A stretch of DNA of 64,000 bases. Origin: Actinomycetospora endophytica (GTDB lineage: Bacteria > Actinomycetota > Actinomycetes > Mycobacteriales > Pseudonocardiaceae). The stretch is from positions 402,385 through 466,384 of the forward strand of contig NZ_JAJNDB010000007.1 in NCBI RefSeq assembly GCF_021026375.1, written 5' to 3'. Of this stretch, positions 25,975 to 34,678 are shown piece after piece (within the stretch, counting starts at the first letter, position 1; each line of letters opens with the position of its first letter). The notes beneath the pieces were generated by a model that was not told where the DNA came from, searched no databases, and worked only from the letters and a program-made list of their open reading frames with translations. The position numbers and the translations under genes are program-made.

Positions 25975-28083
25975 TCAGCCCACCTGGCGGCGGCAGAACT
26001 CCAGGACGAGCGCCCACTGGAAGGCCCGCTGCGCGTTGTCGGCCGCGCCGCCGTGCCCGCCCTCGACGTTCTCGTAGTACTCCACCGGGTGCCCGTACTC
26101 CCGCAGCCGCGCGACGAACTTCCGCGCGTGCCCGGGGTGCACGCGGTCGTCGCGGGTCGAGGTCGTCACGAGGATCGCCGGGTACGACGAGTCCTTGTCG
26201 AGCTTCTGGTACGGCGAGTACTGCGAGATGAAGGCCCAGTCGTCGGGGTCGTCGGGGTCGCCGTACTCGGCCATCCACGACGCCCCGGCGAGCAGCAGGT
26301 GGAACCGCCGCATGTCCAGCAGCGGCACCATCACGACGACGGCCCCGAACAGCTCCGGGTACCGCGTGATCATCACGCCCATGAGCAGCCCGCCGTTGGA
26401 CCCGCCGTGGATGGCGAGCTGCCCCGGCGTCGTGATCTCGCGGTCGACGAGGTCGCGCGCCACCGCGGCGAAGTCCTCGTAGGCGCGGTGGCGGTGCTCG
26501 CGCAGCGCCGAGGTGTGCCACTCCGGCCCGTACTCGCCACCGCCGCGGATGTTCGCGACGACGTACGTGCCGCCGTCCCACCCCTGCTCCGGGGACGTCT
26601 CGATCCAGCCGCGGCCCATCACCCCGGAGTACGCGGGCGTCCGGGAGATCTCGAAGCCGCCGTAGCCCGTCATCAGCACCGGACCCGGCGTCGAACGCTC
26701 CTTCCCGACGACGAAGTACGGCACCTCGGTGCCGTCGTCGGACGTCGCGAAGAACTGCCGCACGGTGATCCCGGCGGCGTCGAAGAACGCCGGCGCCGAG
26801 CGCAGCGTCTCCAGCGGGGCGTCCTGCGCGGCGGTGTCCCCGATCTCGGTGCGCACGAACGTCGACGGCCGGGTGAAGCCGTCGGTGTCGAGGAAGACCT
26901 CGTCGCTCTGGTCGGGGTCGACCCCCATCACGCCGACCACGGAGAAGTCGTCGGCGGCCGGCAGTTCGCGCCGGCTCCACTCGCCCGGGGTGGCGTGCTC
27001 GGGCCCGGACGGCGGGGTCAGGACCTCGAGGCGCGTCGCCACGTCCTCGAGCAGGGTGAGGATCAGGTGGTGCTGCGTCCAGGCCCAGCCCGAGAGCGAG
27101 CGGCTGGCGGTGGGCTCGAACAGCACGGTGTGCTCGCGGCCCCCGGTGAGGTAGTCCTCGATGCCGAACGCGAGCAGCGTCCCGGCCGGGTACTCGGTGC
27201 CGGTGACCGTCCACGCCGAGCGCGTGCGCACCAGTAGCCAGGCGCGCTCGATCTCGGTGTCCGCGTCGGGCGGGACGTCGACGAGGACGCGGCCGCCGTC
27301 GGGGCGCAGCACGAATTCCTCGGCGGTGTGGAAGTCGGGGCTGCGGCCGACGATGTCGCGCTCGAAGCCGACGGTGTGGTCGTGCCCGGCGAAGGCCGAC
27401 ACGTCGGTCTCGTCGGCCTCGAACACGACGGGGGCGTCGGTTACTTCGGTGCCTCTGGTCCAGCGCCGCATCACCCGCGGGTAGCCCGACGTCGTCAGCG
27501 AGCCCGGTCCGAGGTCGGTGCCGACGAACACGGTGTCGTCGTCGATCCACGAGATCCGGCTCTTGGCCTCGGGGAGCGCGAACCCGCCGTCGTCGGCGGT
27601 GAGGAAGCGCTTCGTCGTGAGGTCGAACTCCCGGACGACCGTCGCGTCGGCGCCGCCGCGGGAGAGCTGGACGAGCGCGCGGGTGTAGTCCGGCCAGCGG
27701 GCCGCGGCGCCGGCCCAGACCCAGTTCTCCTCCTCCTCGGCGGCGAGCGCGTCGACGTCGAGCAGCAGTTCCCAGTCCGGGTCGCCGGTCCGGTACGAGT
27801 CCAGGGTGGTCCGCCGCCACAGGCCGCGCGCGTGCTCGGCGTCCTGCCAGAAGTTGTAGAGCAGGTCCCCCCGACGACGGGTGTAGGCGATGCGGTCGTC
27901 GGAGTCGAGGACCGCCCGCAGGCCGTCGCGCAGGGCCGTGAACCGCTTGCCGTCGGCGAGGGCACCGAGGCTCTCGCCGTTGCGCTCCCGGACCCAGGAC
28001 AGGGCCTCGTCGCCGGTGACGTCCTCGAGCCAGAGGTACGGGTCGTCGGTGCTCGTCTCGGTGGTCACAGGCGTGGAGGTCAC
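25975..28083 (-). CDS. prolyl oligopeptidase family (S9A) serine peptidase
   Basis: Cleaves small peptides after proline. The 702-residue enzyme has an N-terminal beta-propeller (DDPYLWLEDVTGDEALSWV at the start) and a C-terminal alpha/beta-hydrolase domain with nucleophile Ser in AIHGGSNGGLLMG, Asp in STRDDRVHPGHA and His in NVEGGHGG. No signal peptide, so cytoplasmic. GTG 28083 is used; GTG 28068 is also possible. It converges with the DUF3037 gene with three bases between stops. Confidence 0.94.
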   Translation of the reverse strand: MTSTPVTTETSTDDPYLWLEDVTGDEALSWVRERNGESLGALADGKRFTALRDGLRAVLDSDDRIAYTRRRGDLLYNFWQDAEHARGLWRRTTLDSYRTGDPDWELLLDVDALAAEEEENWVWAGAAARWPDYTRALVQLSRGGADATVVREFDLTTKRFLTADDGGFALPEAKSRISWIDDDTVFVGTDLGPGSLTTSGYPRVMRRWTRGTEVTDAPVVFEADETDVSAFAGHDHTVGFERDIVGRSPDFHTAEEFVLRPDGGRVLVDVPPDADTEIERAWLLVRTRSAWTVTGTEYPAGTLLAFGIEDYLTGGREHTVLFEPTASRSLSGWAWTQHHLILTLLEDVATRLEVLTPPSGPEHATPGEWSRRELPAADDFSVVGVMGVDPDQSDEVFLDTDGFTRPSTFVRTEIGDTAAQDAPLETLRSAPAFFDAAGITVRQFFATSDDGTEVPYFVVGKERSTPGPVLMTGYGGFEISRTPAYSGVMGRGWIETSPEQGWDGGTYVVANIRGGGEYGPEWHTSALREHRHRAYEDFAAVARDLVDREITTPGQLAIHGGSNGGLLMGVMITRYPELFGAVVVMVPLLDMRRFHLLLAGASWMAEYGDPDDPDDWAFISQYSPYQKLDKDSSYPAILVTTSTRDDRVHPGHARKFVARLREYGHPVEYYENVEGGHGGAADNAQRAFQWALVLEFCRRQVG

Positions 28084-28198
28084 CCGCCCAGTCTGCCCAA
28101 CTGTCCTGACCGGGTGCCGACGAGCCGCGCCGTCGGGTGAGGCGGTCGGGGCCGGTCGTCCGGTTCGGGCTTCGTCGTCGGGGGGTCTTGCTAGTCTC

Positions 28199-28214
28199 TC
28201 GAACATGCGTTCGA
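28199..28214. promoter_or_regulatory. SOS (LexA) box overlapping the start of the 13E12 remnant
   Basis: TCGAACATGCGTTCGA matches the actinobacterial consensus TCGAAC-N4-GTTCGA exactly. The ATG of the next gene (28205) lies inside the box, as in mycobacterial REP13E12 genes, which are known LexA targets. Confidence 0.8.
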
Positions 28215-28447
28215 ACGATGCGTGTGAGACGGGTGACGCGGTCAGCGCCGAGCTGACCGCGCTGCTCGGGCGCCTCGGGGAACTCGCCCGTGCTGAGGAC
28301 GCGGCGGTGTCGGACGCAGCGCGGGTCGATCGGATCGCTCTGTTCGAGCAGATCCGGACCACCACCCCGACCGGGCACACCTACACCAGCCGAGCCGGGC
28401 CACGACCGATCGATGCGGTGTTGATATGTGGCGCTTCGGGCGTCTAG
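28205..28447 (+). pseudogene. internally deleted 13E12-repeat / DUF222 HNH-endonuclease gene
   Basis: An 80-residue frame joins the typical N-terminus of 13E12/DUF222 proteins (ACETGDAVSAELTALLGRLG, DAARVDRIALFEQIR) directly to the typical C-terminal tail of HNH-type members (TTPTGHTYTSRAGP). Full proteins are usually 350-500 residues, so roughly the whole middle, with the HNH motif, has been lost in frame. Start inside the SOS box. Likely a non-functional remnant. Confidence 0.7.
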
Positions 28448-28465
28448 TGCGGTATAGATCCGTGC

Positions 28466-28483
28466 GTCTATCCCTGGATAGAC
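28466..28483. promoter_or_regulatory. perfect palindrome before hicA, probable operator
   Basis: GTCTATCC-CT-GGATAGAC is a perfect 8+2+8 palindrome ending four bases before the HicA-like ATG. Operators of HicAB pairs are often just such sites, bound by the antitoxin. Confidence 0.6.
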
Positions 28484-28487
28484 AAAC

Positions 28488-28706
28488 ATGACCAGGGCAA
28501 GGACCCTGGAGAAGCGGATTCGACAGGAGGCCAAACGCCAGGGCCTGTCCTGGACCCTGCTTCGTCAGGGAGCGAATCACTCTTTGTACGGGCTCGACGG
28601 GGTCACGATCCCGATTCCGCGCCACGCTGAGCTCGGCGAGGGGCTGACCCGGGAGATCTACAAGCAGTGCGAAGCGAAGCTCGGGAGGGGCTGGTGGCGA
28701 AAATGA
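28488..28706 (+). CDS. HicA-like toxin
   Basis: A 72-residue basic protein with the HicA dsRBD-like fold: GANHSLYGLDGVTIPIPRH contains the catalytic-region His, then EGLTREIYKQC. Such toxins cut mRNA. It overlaps the following HicB-like gene. The usual G-S-H is N-H-S here, but the layout is the same. Confidence 0.78.
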   Translation: MTRARTLEKRIRQEAKRQGLSWTLLRQGANHSLYGLDGVTIPIPRHAELGEGLTREIYKQCEAKLGRGWWRK

Positions 28707-29083
28707 CGACCTACACGGCCCGGGCAACGCGCGACAACGACCGCTTCTGGCTGGTCCACGTTGCTGAGCTCGGCCAGTACACCCAGGCTCGCAACGTCGC
28801 CGAGATCGAGACGATGGCTCGCGACCTGATCGCGACCTTGCGTCACATCGAACCGGACAGCATCGACCTCGAGATCGACATCCAGCTGCCGGGTTCCGCT
28901 CGAGAGCACCTGGCGCGCGTAGCGAGTTTGCGCGAGCAGGAGGCCGAGGCCCGGAAGGCCGCCGCCGCCGAGGCCCGGGCGGCCGCGACCGAGTTGAAGC
29001 GGGCAGGGCTCTCACTGCGCGACATCGGCAAGCTGCTCGGCGTCTCCTTCCAGCGGGCCGGGCAACTCACCTCCGACGGCTGA
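28694..29083 (+). CDS. HicB-like antitoxin with C-terminal helix-turn-helix
   Basis: A product of about 129 residues with a degenerate RNase H-like N-terminal part (FWLVHVAELGQYTQARNVAE IETMARDLIA, split) and a C-terminal DNA-binding helix (LSLRDIGKLLGVSFQRAGQL). A long Ala/Glu helix joins them. GTG 28694 has GGGAGGGG five bases upstream; ATG 28703 overlaps the toxin stop (ATGA) and is the alternative. Probably represses its own operon at the palindrome upstream of hicA. Confidence 0.75.
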   Translation: MAKMTTYTARATRDNDRFWLVHVAELGQYTQARNVAEIETMARDLIATLRHIEPDSIDLEIDIQLPGSAREHLARVASLREQEAEARKAAAAEARAAATELKRAGLSLRDIGKLLGVSFQRAGQLTSDG

Positions 29084-29098
29084 CGCCGGGCCAGGATC

Positions 29099-30265
29099 TC
29101 ACCGACCGGCGTGGCCGATCAGTGTCCCGTTCGTCCGTGGTGCGGGTGGTGCGTCGTCCGGCGCCGCGGTCCGGACCGCGCGGGCGGTTCGTTCACTCCG
29201 ACCGGTCCGCAGGAGGTTCCGCCACTCGGCGGGGCTCCAGTGGGCGGGCTCTGTGGTGGCCAGGAACTCGCGCAGGACCGCGATGAAGCGCTCCGGGTGG
29301 GAGTGGAACGGGAAGTGTCCCGCCCGCTCGAAGACCTCGAGGCGGCTCTCCGGCATCGCGGCGTGCGCGGTGCGGCCGTGCTCGACGGGGACGATCATGT
29401 CGTCGGCGCCCCACACGAGCAGCGTCGGCATGCCGGCGGTGAGGTAGCAGCGGTCGAGCATCGTCACCACCTGACCGCGCCAGTCCACGACCGCACGCAG
29501 CGTCCGCAGGAAGGCGGCGCGGCTGGTGGCGTCGGGCAGGGCGTCGACGAGGCGGACGAAGTCCTCCGCGTCGCGGCCGAGGTTGGTGTCGAGCTGCTGG
29601 GCGAACCGCAGGAGCAGCTCGGTCTGGAAGCGGACGCCGGGCCAGCTGAGGATCGGCAGGATGAGGTCGGCGAACGGCAGCGACGCGGCCCGTAGTGCGG
29701 GGGTCACTCCCTGCGAGACGCCGCCCGCGCCGACGAGCACGAGCCGCTCGGTGCGCTCCGGGTACTGGTAGGCGAATTGCATCGCGACGCCGCCGCCGAG
29801 GGAGTGCCCGACGAGGCTCGCGCGGTCGATGTCGAGGACCGAGAGCAGGTCGCGCATCCCGTTCGCGTAGGCGCCGATCGAGTAGTCGCCGCGGGGCTTG
29901 TCGGAGCCGCCGTGGCCGAGGAGGTCGGGGGCGAGCACGGTGAAGTCATGCGCGAGGTCGTCGAGGATCGGGCCCCAGGTCGACGAGTCGTCGCCGATCC
30001 CGTGGATCAGCAGCAGGACCGGGCCGGAGCCCGCCATGCGGAAGGCTCGCCGGTACCCGTGCACGGTGCGGTACTGCAGGGCCCAGCGTTCGCCGGGCAC
30101 GTTGCGCAGCACCGGACCCGGGGCCGGTGGACCTCCCCGTCCCGGACGGACAGGACCGAGCAGGGCGTACGTCGCCCGTAGCAGTCCCAGCACTCCTGGC
30201 TCCTCTCGTCCCGGCACGAAGCTCGCGGATCGCGGCAACCGGAAGATCGAGCGTAGGAGCGCCAT
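29099..30265 (-). CDS. alpha/beta-fold hydrolase
   Basis: A 388-residue hydrolase: oxyanion stretch LLLIHGIGDDSSTWGP, nucleophile Ser in LVGHSLGGGVAMQFA, Asp in LLVWGADDMIVP and His in ERAGHFPFHSHPERF. An N-terminal extension of about 60 residues has no signal peptide. Substrate unknown. Confidence 0.9.
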   Translation of the reverse strand: MALLRSIFRLPRSASFVPGREEPGVLGLLRATYALLGPVRPGRGGPPAPGPVLRNVPGERWALQYRTVHGYRRAFRMAGSGPVLLLIHGIGDDSSTWGPILDDLAHDFTVLAPDLLGHGGSDKPRGDYSIGAYANGMRDLLSVLDIDRASLVGHSLGGGVAMQFAYQYPERTERLVLVGAGGVSQGVTPALRAASLPFADLILPILSWPGVRFQTELLLRFAQQLDTNLGRDAEDFVRLVDALPDATSRAAFLRTLRAVVDWRGQVVTMLDRCYLTAGMPTLLVWGADDMIVPVEHGRTAHAAMPESRLEVFERAGHFPFHSHPERFIAVLREFLATTEPAHWSPAEWRNLLRTGRSERTARAVRTAAPDDAPPAPRTNGTLIGHAGR

Positions 30266-30316
30266 GTGACGTCACGTGACGGGGAGGTTTCACCGATGTG
30301 GCGGCGCGACCGGCGG

Positions 30317-31210
30317 TCACGTCGTCTCGGCGACCGGGCCCTCCGGCCCGTCGTCCTCGGGCTCGTCGTCGTCGCTGTCGGCCCCGGAAGCGGGATCGAC
30401 CTCGGCGAGCAGCAGGTACAGCTTGCGTCGGGCCTCGTCGAGGATGCTCGTCGCCTGCGTGACCTGCTCGTTCGTGCCGACCTGGGCGACCTGCGCCACG
30501 GCGCCGGCCAGTCCACGACCCGCGGTGCGGAGATCGGTGAACCCGTCGTTCGCACCCGCCTCCACCTGCGACCACACCGCGTCGAGCTCGGCGGCGTGCT
30601 CCTGGGTGTAGCGCTTGCCCTCCTCCGTCAGGTGCACGACCGTGCGGCCGGACTCCTTCTCGGTGTGGACCAGGCCTTCGTCGGCCAACTGCGAGACGGT
30701 CGGGTAGACCGAGCCCGGGCTGGGCTTCCACGAGCCGCCGGAGCGCTCGGAGATCTCCTGGATGATCTGGTAGCCGTGGCGCGACTCCTCACGCAGCAGC
30801 GCGAGGATGGCGAGGCGGACGTCGCCCCGCGAGCGCCGGCCCTTGCCGCGACCACCCGGGCCGTGACCGTGGCCGCCGCGGCCACCGGGACCGCGACCGC
30901 CGGGACCACCCCGACGTCCGCGCGGCCCTCCCGGACCCCACGGGCCGGGGAACTGGCCGCTGTCGTCGGGACCCGGACCGTCGTGCGGCCCCTCGCCCTC
31001 CGGTCCGCGACCCCGACCGCGTCCGCGGCCACGGGGACCCCCCGGGCCGAACGGGCCGTCGAAGGGGGGACCGAAGTCCATTCCGCCGAACGGGCCACCC
31101 CGTCGGCGTGCACCGCGTCGCGGCCCGCCGGGCTCGCCTCGGTGCTCGTGCGGCCCACCCGGGCCGCCGTGTCGGTGCGCCCGCTCCGGGCGCTCATGGG
31201 TGTTGAACAT
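30317..31210 (-). CDS. PadR-family regulator with a long Gly/Arg-rich N-terminus
   Basis: A 297-residue protein whose last 170 residues are a PadR winged helix (RLAILALLREESRHGYQIIQ EIS, split; PSPGSVYPTVSQLADEGLV; GRTVVHLTEEGKRY) plus a coiled-coil dimer helix and an acidic tail. The first 125 residues are almost only Gly, Pro, Arg and His, including many RGG/GRG units. Such an arm is longer than in most PadR proteins and may bind nucleic acid non-specifically. A perfect palindrome upstream is a likely autoregulatory site. Confidence 0.9.
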   Translation of the reverse strand: MFNTHERPERAHRHGGPGGPHEHRGEPGGPRRGARRRGGPFGGMDFGPPFDGPFGPGGPRGRGRGRGRGPEGEGPHDGPGPDDSGQFPGPWGPGGPRGRRGGPGGRGPGGRGGHGHGPGGRGKGRRSRGDVRLAILALLREESRHGYQIIQEISERSGGSWKPSPGSVYPTVSQLADEGLVHTEKESGRTVVHLTEEGKRYTQEHAAELDAVWSQVEAGANDGFTDLRTAGRGLAGAVAQVAQVGTNEQVTQATSILDEARRKLYLLLAEVDPASGADSDDDEPEDDGPEGPVAETT

Positions 31211-31234
31211 GGTGAGTGTTCCTCTCGATTGATG

Positions 31235-31271
31235 TCGCCGACTGTCGGCGATGGCTCAACGATATATCGTT
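31235..31271. promoter_or_regulatory. operator-like palindromes upstream of the PadR gene
   Basis: TCGCCGAC-T-GTCGGCGA (31235-31251) and AACGATATATCGTT (31258-31271) are both perfect palindromes between the PadR ATG and the end of the GntR gene. The AT-rich second one resembles known PadR operators. Confidence 0.6.
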
Positions 31272-31317
31272 AGCGCTCGCAAAGCGATGTGGCGCTCGTC
31301 ACACTCGCCGACGCGGG

Positions 31318-31998
31318 TCAGCCCCGCGAGAGGATCTCCGTCAACCGCGCCGCGTTCGCCTCGACGTGATGGCGCACGACGGCGGCCGCGTGTGCCGGAT
31401 CGCCGGAGTCCAGCGCGTCGACGATCTCGGCGTGCTCGGCGACGACCGCGTCGGAGTGTTCGTACTCGCGGTCGGACACCGACAGGACGAGCAGGTAGAC
31501 GCGCAGCTCCTGGGTGAGCTGGGCGTAGAAGTCGTCGAGCCGGCGCACACCCAGCATCCCGACGAGCGCGGCGTGGAAGGCGAGGTCGCGCTCGACGATC
31601 AGCTCCGGGTCGTGCGTTGCGGCCACCTCGCGCAGGTCCTCGAGCGCCGCCCGGACCCGGGCGAGCGCCTCGGGCGGACGGGGTGAGGCCACCGCGGCCA
31701 CCTCGAGCTCGGCGCGGGCGGCGTAGAGGCTGGCGAGCTCCTCCGGGGTCGGGGAGATGACGACGGCGCCCCGGTTGATCTCGTAGCGCACCAGTCCGCG
31801 CAGCTCCAGGGCTCGCACCGCCTCGCGGACGGTCGGCCGCGAGATCCCGAGATCCGTCGCGATCGCGCTCTCGCGCAGTCGGGCGCCCGGCGAGATCCGT
31901 CCGTCGAGGATGCGCTCCGCGAGCCCGTCCGCGACCTGCTGCGCGGTGGTGGTGCGCCGCACCGTCATCCCGGCCGTGAGTCCCTCGTCGACTCGCAC
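31318..31998 (-). CDS. GntR-family (FadR/FCD type) regulator
   Basis: A 226-residue regulator: N-terminal winged helix (GARLRESAIATDLGISRPTV REAVRALELRGLV, split) and a helical FCD ligand-binding domain with metal-site residues in ERDLAFHAALV, and H in AEHAEIVDAL and RHHVEANAARL. It is divergent from the catabolic operon starting at 32068 and very likely controls it. ATG 31998 used; ATG 31968 possible. Confidence 0.92.
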   Translation of the reverse strand: MRVDEGLTAGMTVRRTTTAQQVADGLAERILDGRISPGARLRESAIATDLGISRPTVREAVRALELRGLVRYEINRGAVVISPTPEELASLYAARAELEVAAVASPRPPEALARVRAALEDLREVAATHDPELIVERDLAFHAALVGMLGVRRLDDFYAQLTQELRVYLLVLSVSDREYEHSDAVVAEHAEIVDALDSGDPAHAAAVVRHHVEANAARLTEILSRG

Positions 31999-32030
31999 GC
32001 CGCTACTCTAGTCCTTGTGCCTCACTGCTG

Positions 32031-32045
32031 AACTGTCTTACAGTT
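32031..32045. promoter_or_regulatory. GntR operator candidate
   Basis: AACTGT-CTT-ACAGTT is a perfect inverted repeat in the 70-base space between the GntR gene and the aminotransferase gene, placed to control both. Confidence 0.55.
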
Positions 32046-32067
32046 TCGAGCCTCCAGGGAGGTGCGG

Positions 32068-33321
32068 ATGACGCTCGGTGAGGCCCTCTGGCACGGCCAG
32101 GCACATATGCCCACGACGGCGCGGACCCGGCTGACGATCGCCGGCGGCGACGGCGCGTACGTGACGACCGACGACGGCCGCCGGCTGCTCGACGCGACCG
32201 CCGGGCTCTGGCACACCAACGTCGGGCACGGGCGCGAGCGGATCGCCCGCGCCGCCTACGACCAGATGTGCCGGCTGGAGACCTACCACTGCTTCGGGCG
32301 CTTCGCGAACGAGCCGGCACTACGCCTGGCCGACCGGCTCTCAGCGCTCGGTCCGGTCGACGGCGCCAAGGTCATGCTCACCAGCGGCGGGTCCGACTCC
32401 GTCGACCTCGCCTGCAAGCTCGCTCTGCGCCACGCGCAGCTCTCCGGGGACACCACCCGCACCGTGCTGGTCTCCCGGGACCGCGCCTACCACGGCCTGC
32501 ACGGGCTCGGGACGAGCATCGCGGGGCTGCCCTACAACCGCGACGGGTACGGCTCGCCGTCGCTCGTGCCGGACACCGCGCGCATCCCGACGAACGACCT
32601 CGACGGTGCCCGGGCGCAGATCGAACGGATCGGCCCGGAGCGGATCGCCGCGATCGTCGCCGAACCCGTGATCGGGACCGGCGGCGTGCACGGCCCGGCC
32701 GAGGGCTACCTCGAGGGGCTCCAGGCCCTCGCTCACGACATCGGCGCGCTGTTCGTCGCCGACGAGGTGATCACCGGCTTCGGACGTACCGGACACTGGT
32801 TCGCCAGCGACCGCTGGGGACTGCAGCCCGACGTCATCACCCTCGCCAAGGGCCTGACGAGCGGCTACGCGCCGCTCGGCGCGGTCCTCGTCGCGCCGCG
32901 CGTGGCCGACCGCTTCTTCGCCGACACGCCGGACACCCCGATGTTCCGCCACGGCCTGACCTACTCCGGGCACGCGACCGCCTGCGCGGTCGCCGAGGCC
33001 AACCTCGACATCCTCGCCGAGGAGGAGCTCGTCGCCCGCGCCGCGGCCGCCGAGGACGTGCTGACGAAGGTGCTGGATCCGCTGCGCGACCACCCGCTGG
33101 TCGCCGAGGTGCGCTCGGGCGCCGGCTTCCTGGCCGGGGTCGCGCTGCGCGCGGACGTCGACGGGGCTGCGGTCGCCGCCGACGTCACCGACGAGGGCGT
33201 GATCCTGCGCGCCATCCACGAGAACACGCTGCAGATCTGCCCGCCGTTCGTGGTCACCGACGACGAGGTCGACCACATCGCGACGACGATCCGCACGGCT
33301 CTCGACCGACGCGTCACCTGA
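32068..33321 (+). CDS. class III PLP aminotransferase
   Basis: A 417-residue aminotransferase: GAYVTTDDGRRLLDATAGLW, HCFGRFANEPALRLADRL, SGGSDSVDLACKLAL, FVADEVITGFGRTG with the cofactor Asp, and the PLP Lys in TLAKGLTSGYAPLGA. In ectoine-degrading bacteria a class III enzyme (DoeD) deaminates diaminobutyrate; the M24 and dehydratase-like genes downstream make that plausible, but omega-amino acids or others are equally possible. ATG 32068 has AGGGAGG upstream. First gene of the operon. Confidence 0.92.
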   Translation: MTLGEALWHGQAHMPTTARTRLTIAGGDGAYVTTDDGRRLLDATAGLWHTNVGHGRERIARAAYDQMCRLETYHCFGRFANEPALRLADRLSALGPVDGAKVMLTSGGSDSVDLACKLALRHAQLSGDTTRTVLVSRDRAYHGLHGLGTSIAGLPYNRDGYGSPSLVPDTARIPTNDLDGARAQIERIGPERIAAIVAEPVIGTGGVHGPAEGYLEGLQALAHDIGALFVADEVITGFGRTGHWFASDRWGLQPDVITLAKGLTSGYAPLGAVLVAPRVADRFFADTPDTPMFRHGLTYSGHATACAVAEANLDILAEEELVARAAAAEDVLTKVLDPLRDHPLVAEVRSGAGFLAGVALRADVDGAAVAADVTDEGVILRAIHENTLQICPPFVVTDDEVDHIATTIRTALDRRVT

Positions 33322-33337
33322 TCCCGGGAGCCCTCCC

Positions 33338-34678
33338 ATGAGCCAGAGCCCCACCGGAACGGTCGAGGCCGACCCGACGCTCGTCCGCCGCGCCATCGCC
33401 GCGTCCGCGATCGGCAACGCCACCGAGTGGTTCGACTACGGCGTCTACGCCTACGTCGCCACGCAGATCGGCGACGCGTTCTTCCCCGGCGAATATTCCA
33501 CGCTGGCCTCGATGCTCGTCTTCGCGGTGAGCTTCGTGCTCCGGCCGCTCGGCGGGATCTTCTGGGGCGCGCTCGGCGACCGGGTCGGGCGGCGGGCCGT
33601 GCTGGCCATGACGATCCTGCTGATGAGCGCCGCGACGTTCCTGGTCGGGGTGCTGCCCACCGCGGCGTCGGTCGGGGTGCTCGCCCCGATCCTGCTGCTG
33701 ATCCTGCGGATGGTGCAGGGCTTCGCGACCGGCGGCGAGTACGGCGGGGCCGCCACGTTCATGGCCGAGTACGCCCCGGACCGCCGCCGCGGGTTCTTCG
33801 GCAGCTTCCTCGAGGTCGGGACGCTGTCCGGCTTCACCCTGGCGATCATCGTCGTCGGGGTGACCGAGGCGTCGATCGGCTCCGAGGCCATGGCCGCATG
33901 GGGCTGGCGCGTCCCGTTCCTGCTCGGCCTGCCGCTCGGCCTGGTCGGGCTCTACCTGCGGTCCCGGCTCGAGGACACCCCGGTCTTCCGGGAGCTCGAG
34001 GAGCAGGGCCGCGTCCAGCAGTCGGCGCGGACACGCCTCGTCGACCTCGTGCGCCTCTACTGGCGCCCGCTGCTGATGCTGGGCGGACTCGTCGTCGCCC
34101 TCAACGTCGCGAACTACACCCTGCTCACGTACTCCCCGACCTATCTACAGGAGACGATCGGGATGGGCTCGGGGGCGACCGACCTCCTCATCGCGATCGG
34201 CCAGGCCGCGATGATCATCTTCCTGCCGCTGGCCGGGGCGTGGTCGGACCGGATCGGGCGCAAGCCGCTCTGGTGGATCTCGCTGATCGGGATGTTCGTG
34301 CTGGTGGTCCCGATGTACCTGCTCATGGCGCAGGGCTTCGTCGGCGCGCTGGTCGGTTTCGCGGTACTCGGCGTCATCTACACGCTGCAGCTGGGCACGA
34401 TCTCGTCGACGTTCCCGGCGATGTTCCCGACCCAGGTGCGCTACGTCGGGTTCGCGGCCGCCTACAACATCGCCACCGCGATCTTCGGCGGCACCGCGCC
34501 CGCGGTCAGCGAGGCCCTCATCGGCGCGACGGGGTCGAAGCTGATCCCGGCCTACGTGATGATGGTGGCCTTCGTCGTCGGGATGGTGGCCCTGTGGTTC
34601 GTGCCCGAGACCCGCGGCTGCTCACTACGCGGGACGGAGATCCCCCGCGCCGTCGAGGCTCCTCCGGTGGCCGCGTGA
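33338..34678 (+). CDS. MFS transporter of the metabolite:proton symporter (ProP-like) family
   Basis: A 446-residue, 12-helix transporter: NATEWFDYGVYAYVATQIGD, FVLRPLGGIFWGALGDRVGR, ATGGEYGGAATFMAEYAP and SGFTLAIIVVGV are hallmarks of the MHS family, which imports betaine, ectoine, dicarboxylates and similar solutes. It probably brings in the operon's substrate. Follows the aminotransferase by 16 bases and overlaps the next gene's GTG. Confidence 0.93.
   Translation: MSQSPTGTVEADPTLVRRAIAASAIGNATEWFDYGVYAYVATQIGDAFFPGEYSTLASMLVFAVSFVLRPLGGIFWGALGDRVGRRAVLAMTILLMSAATFLVGVLPTAASVGVLAPILLLILRMVQGFATGGEYGGAATFMAEYAPDRRRGFFGSFLEVGTLSGFTLAIIVVGVTEASIGSEAMAAWGWRVPFLLGLPLGLVGLYLRSRLEDTPVFRELEEQGRVQQSARTRLVDLVRLYWRPLLMLGGLVVALNVANYTLLTYSPTYLQETIGMGSGATDLLIAIGQAAMIIFLPLAGAWSDRIGRKPLWWISLIGMFVLVVPMYLLMAQGFVGALVGFAVLGVIYTLQLGTISSTFPAMFPTQVRYVGFAAAYNIATAIFGGTAPAVSEALIGATGSKLIPAYVMMVAFVVGMVALWFVPETRGCSLRGTEIPRAVEAPPVAA

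Noticed and set aside
25868..28534. Reverse frame of 888 codons over the S9 peptidase
   Set aside because: It is a shifted frame of the peptidase gene; the true frame has the catalytic triad.
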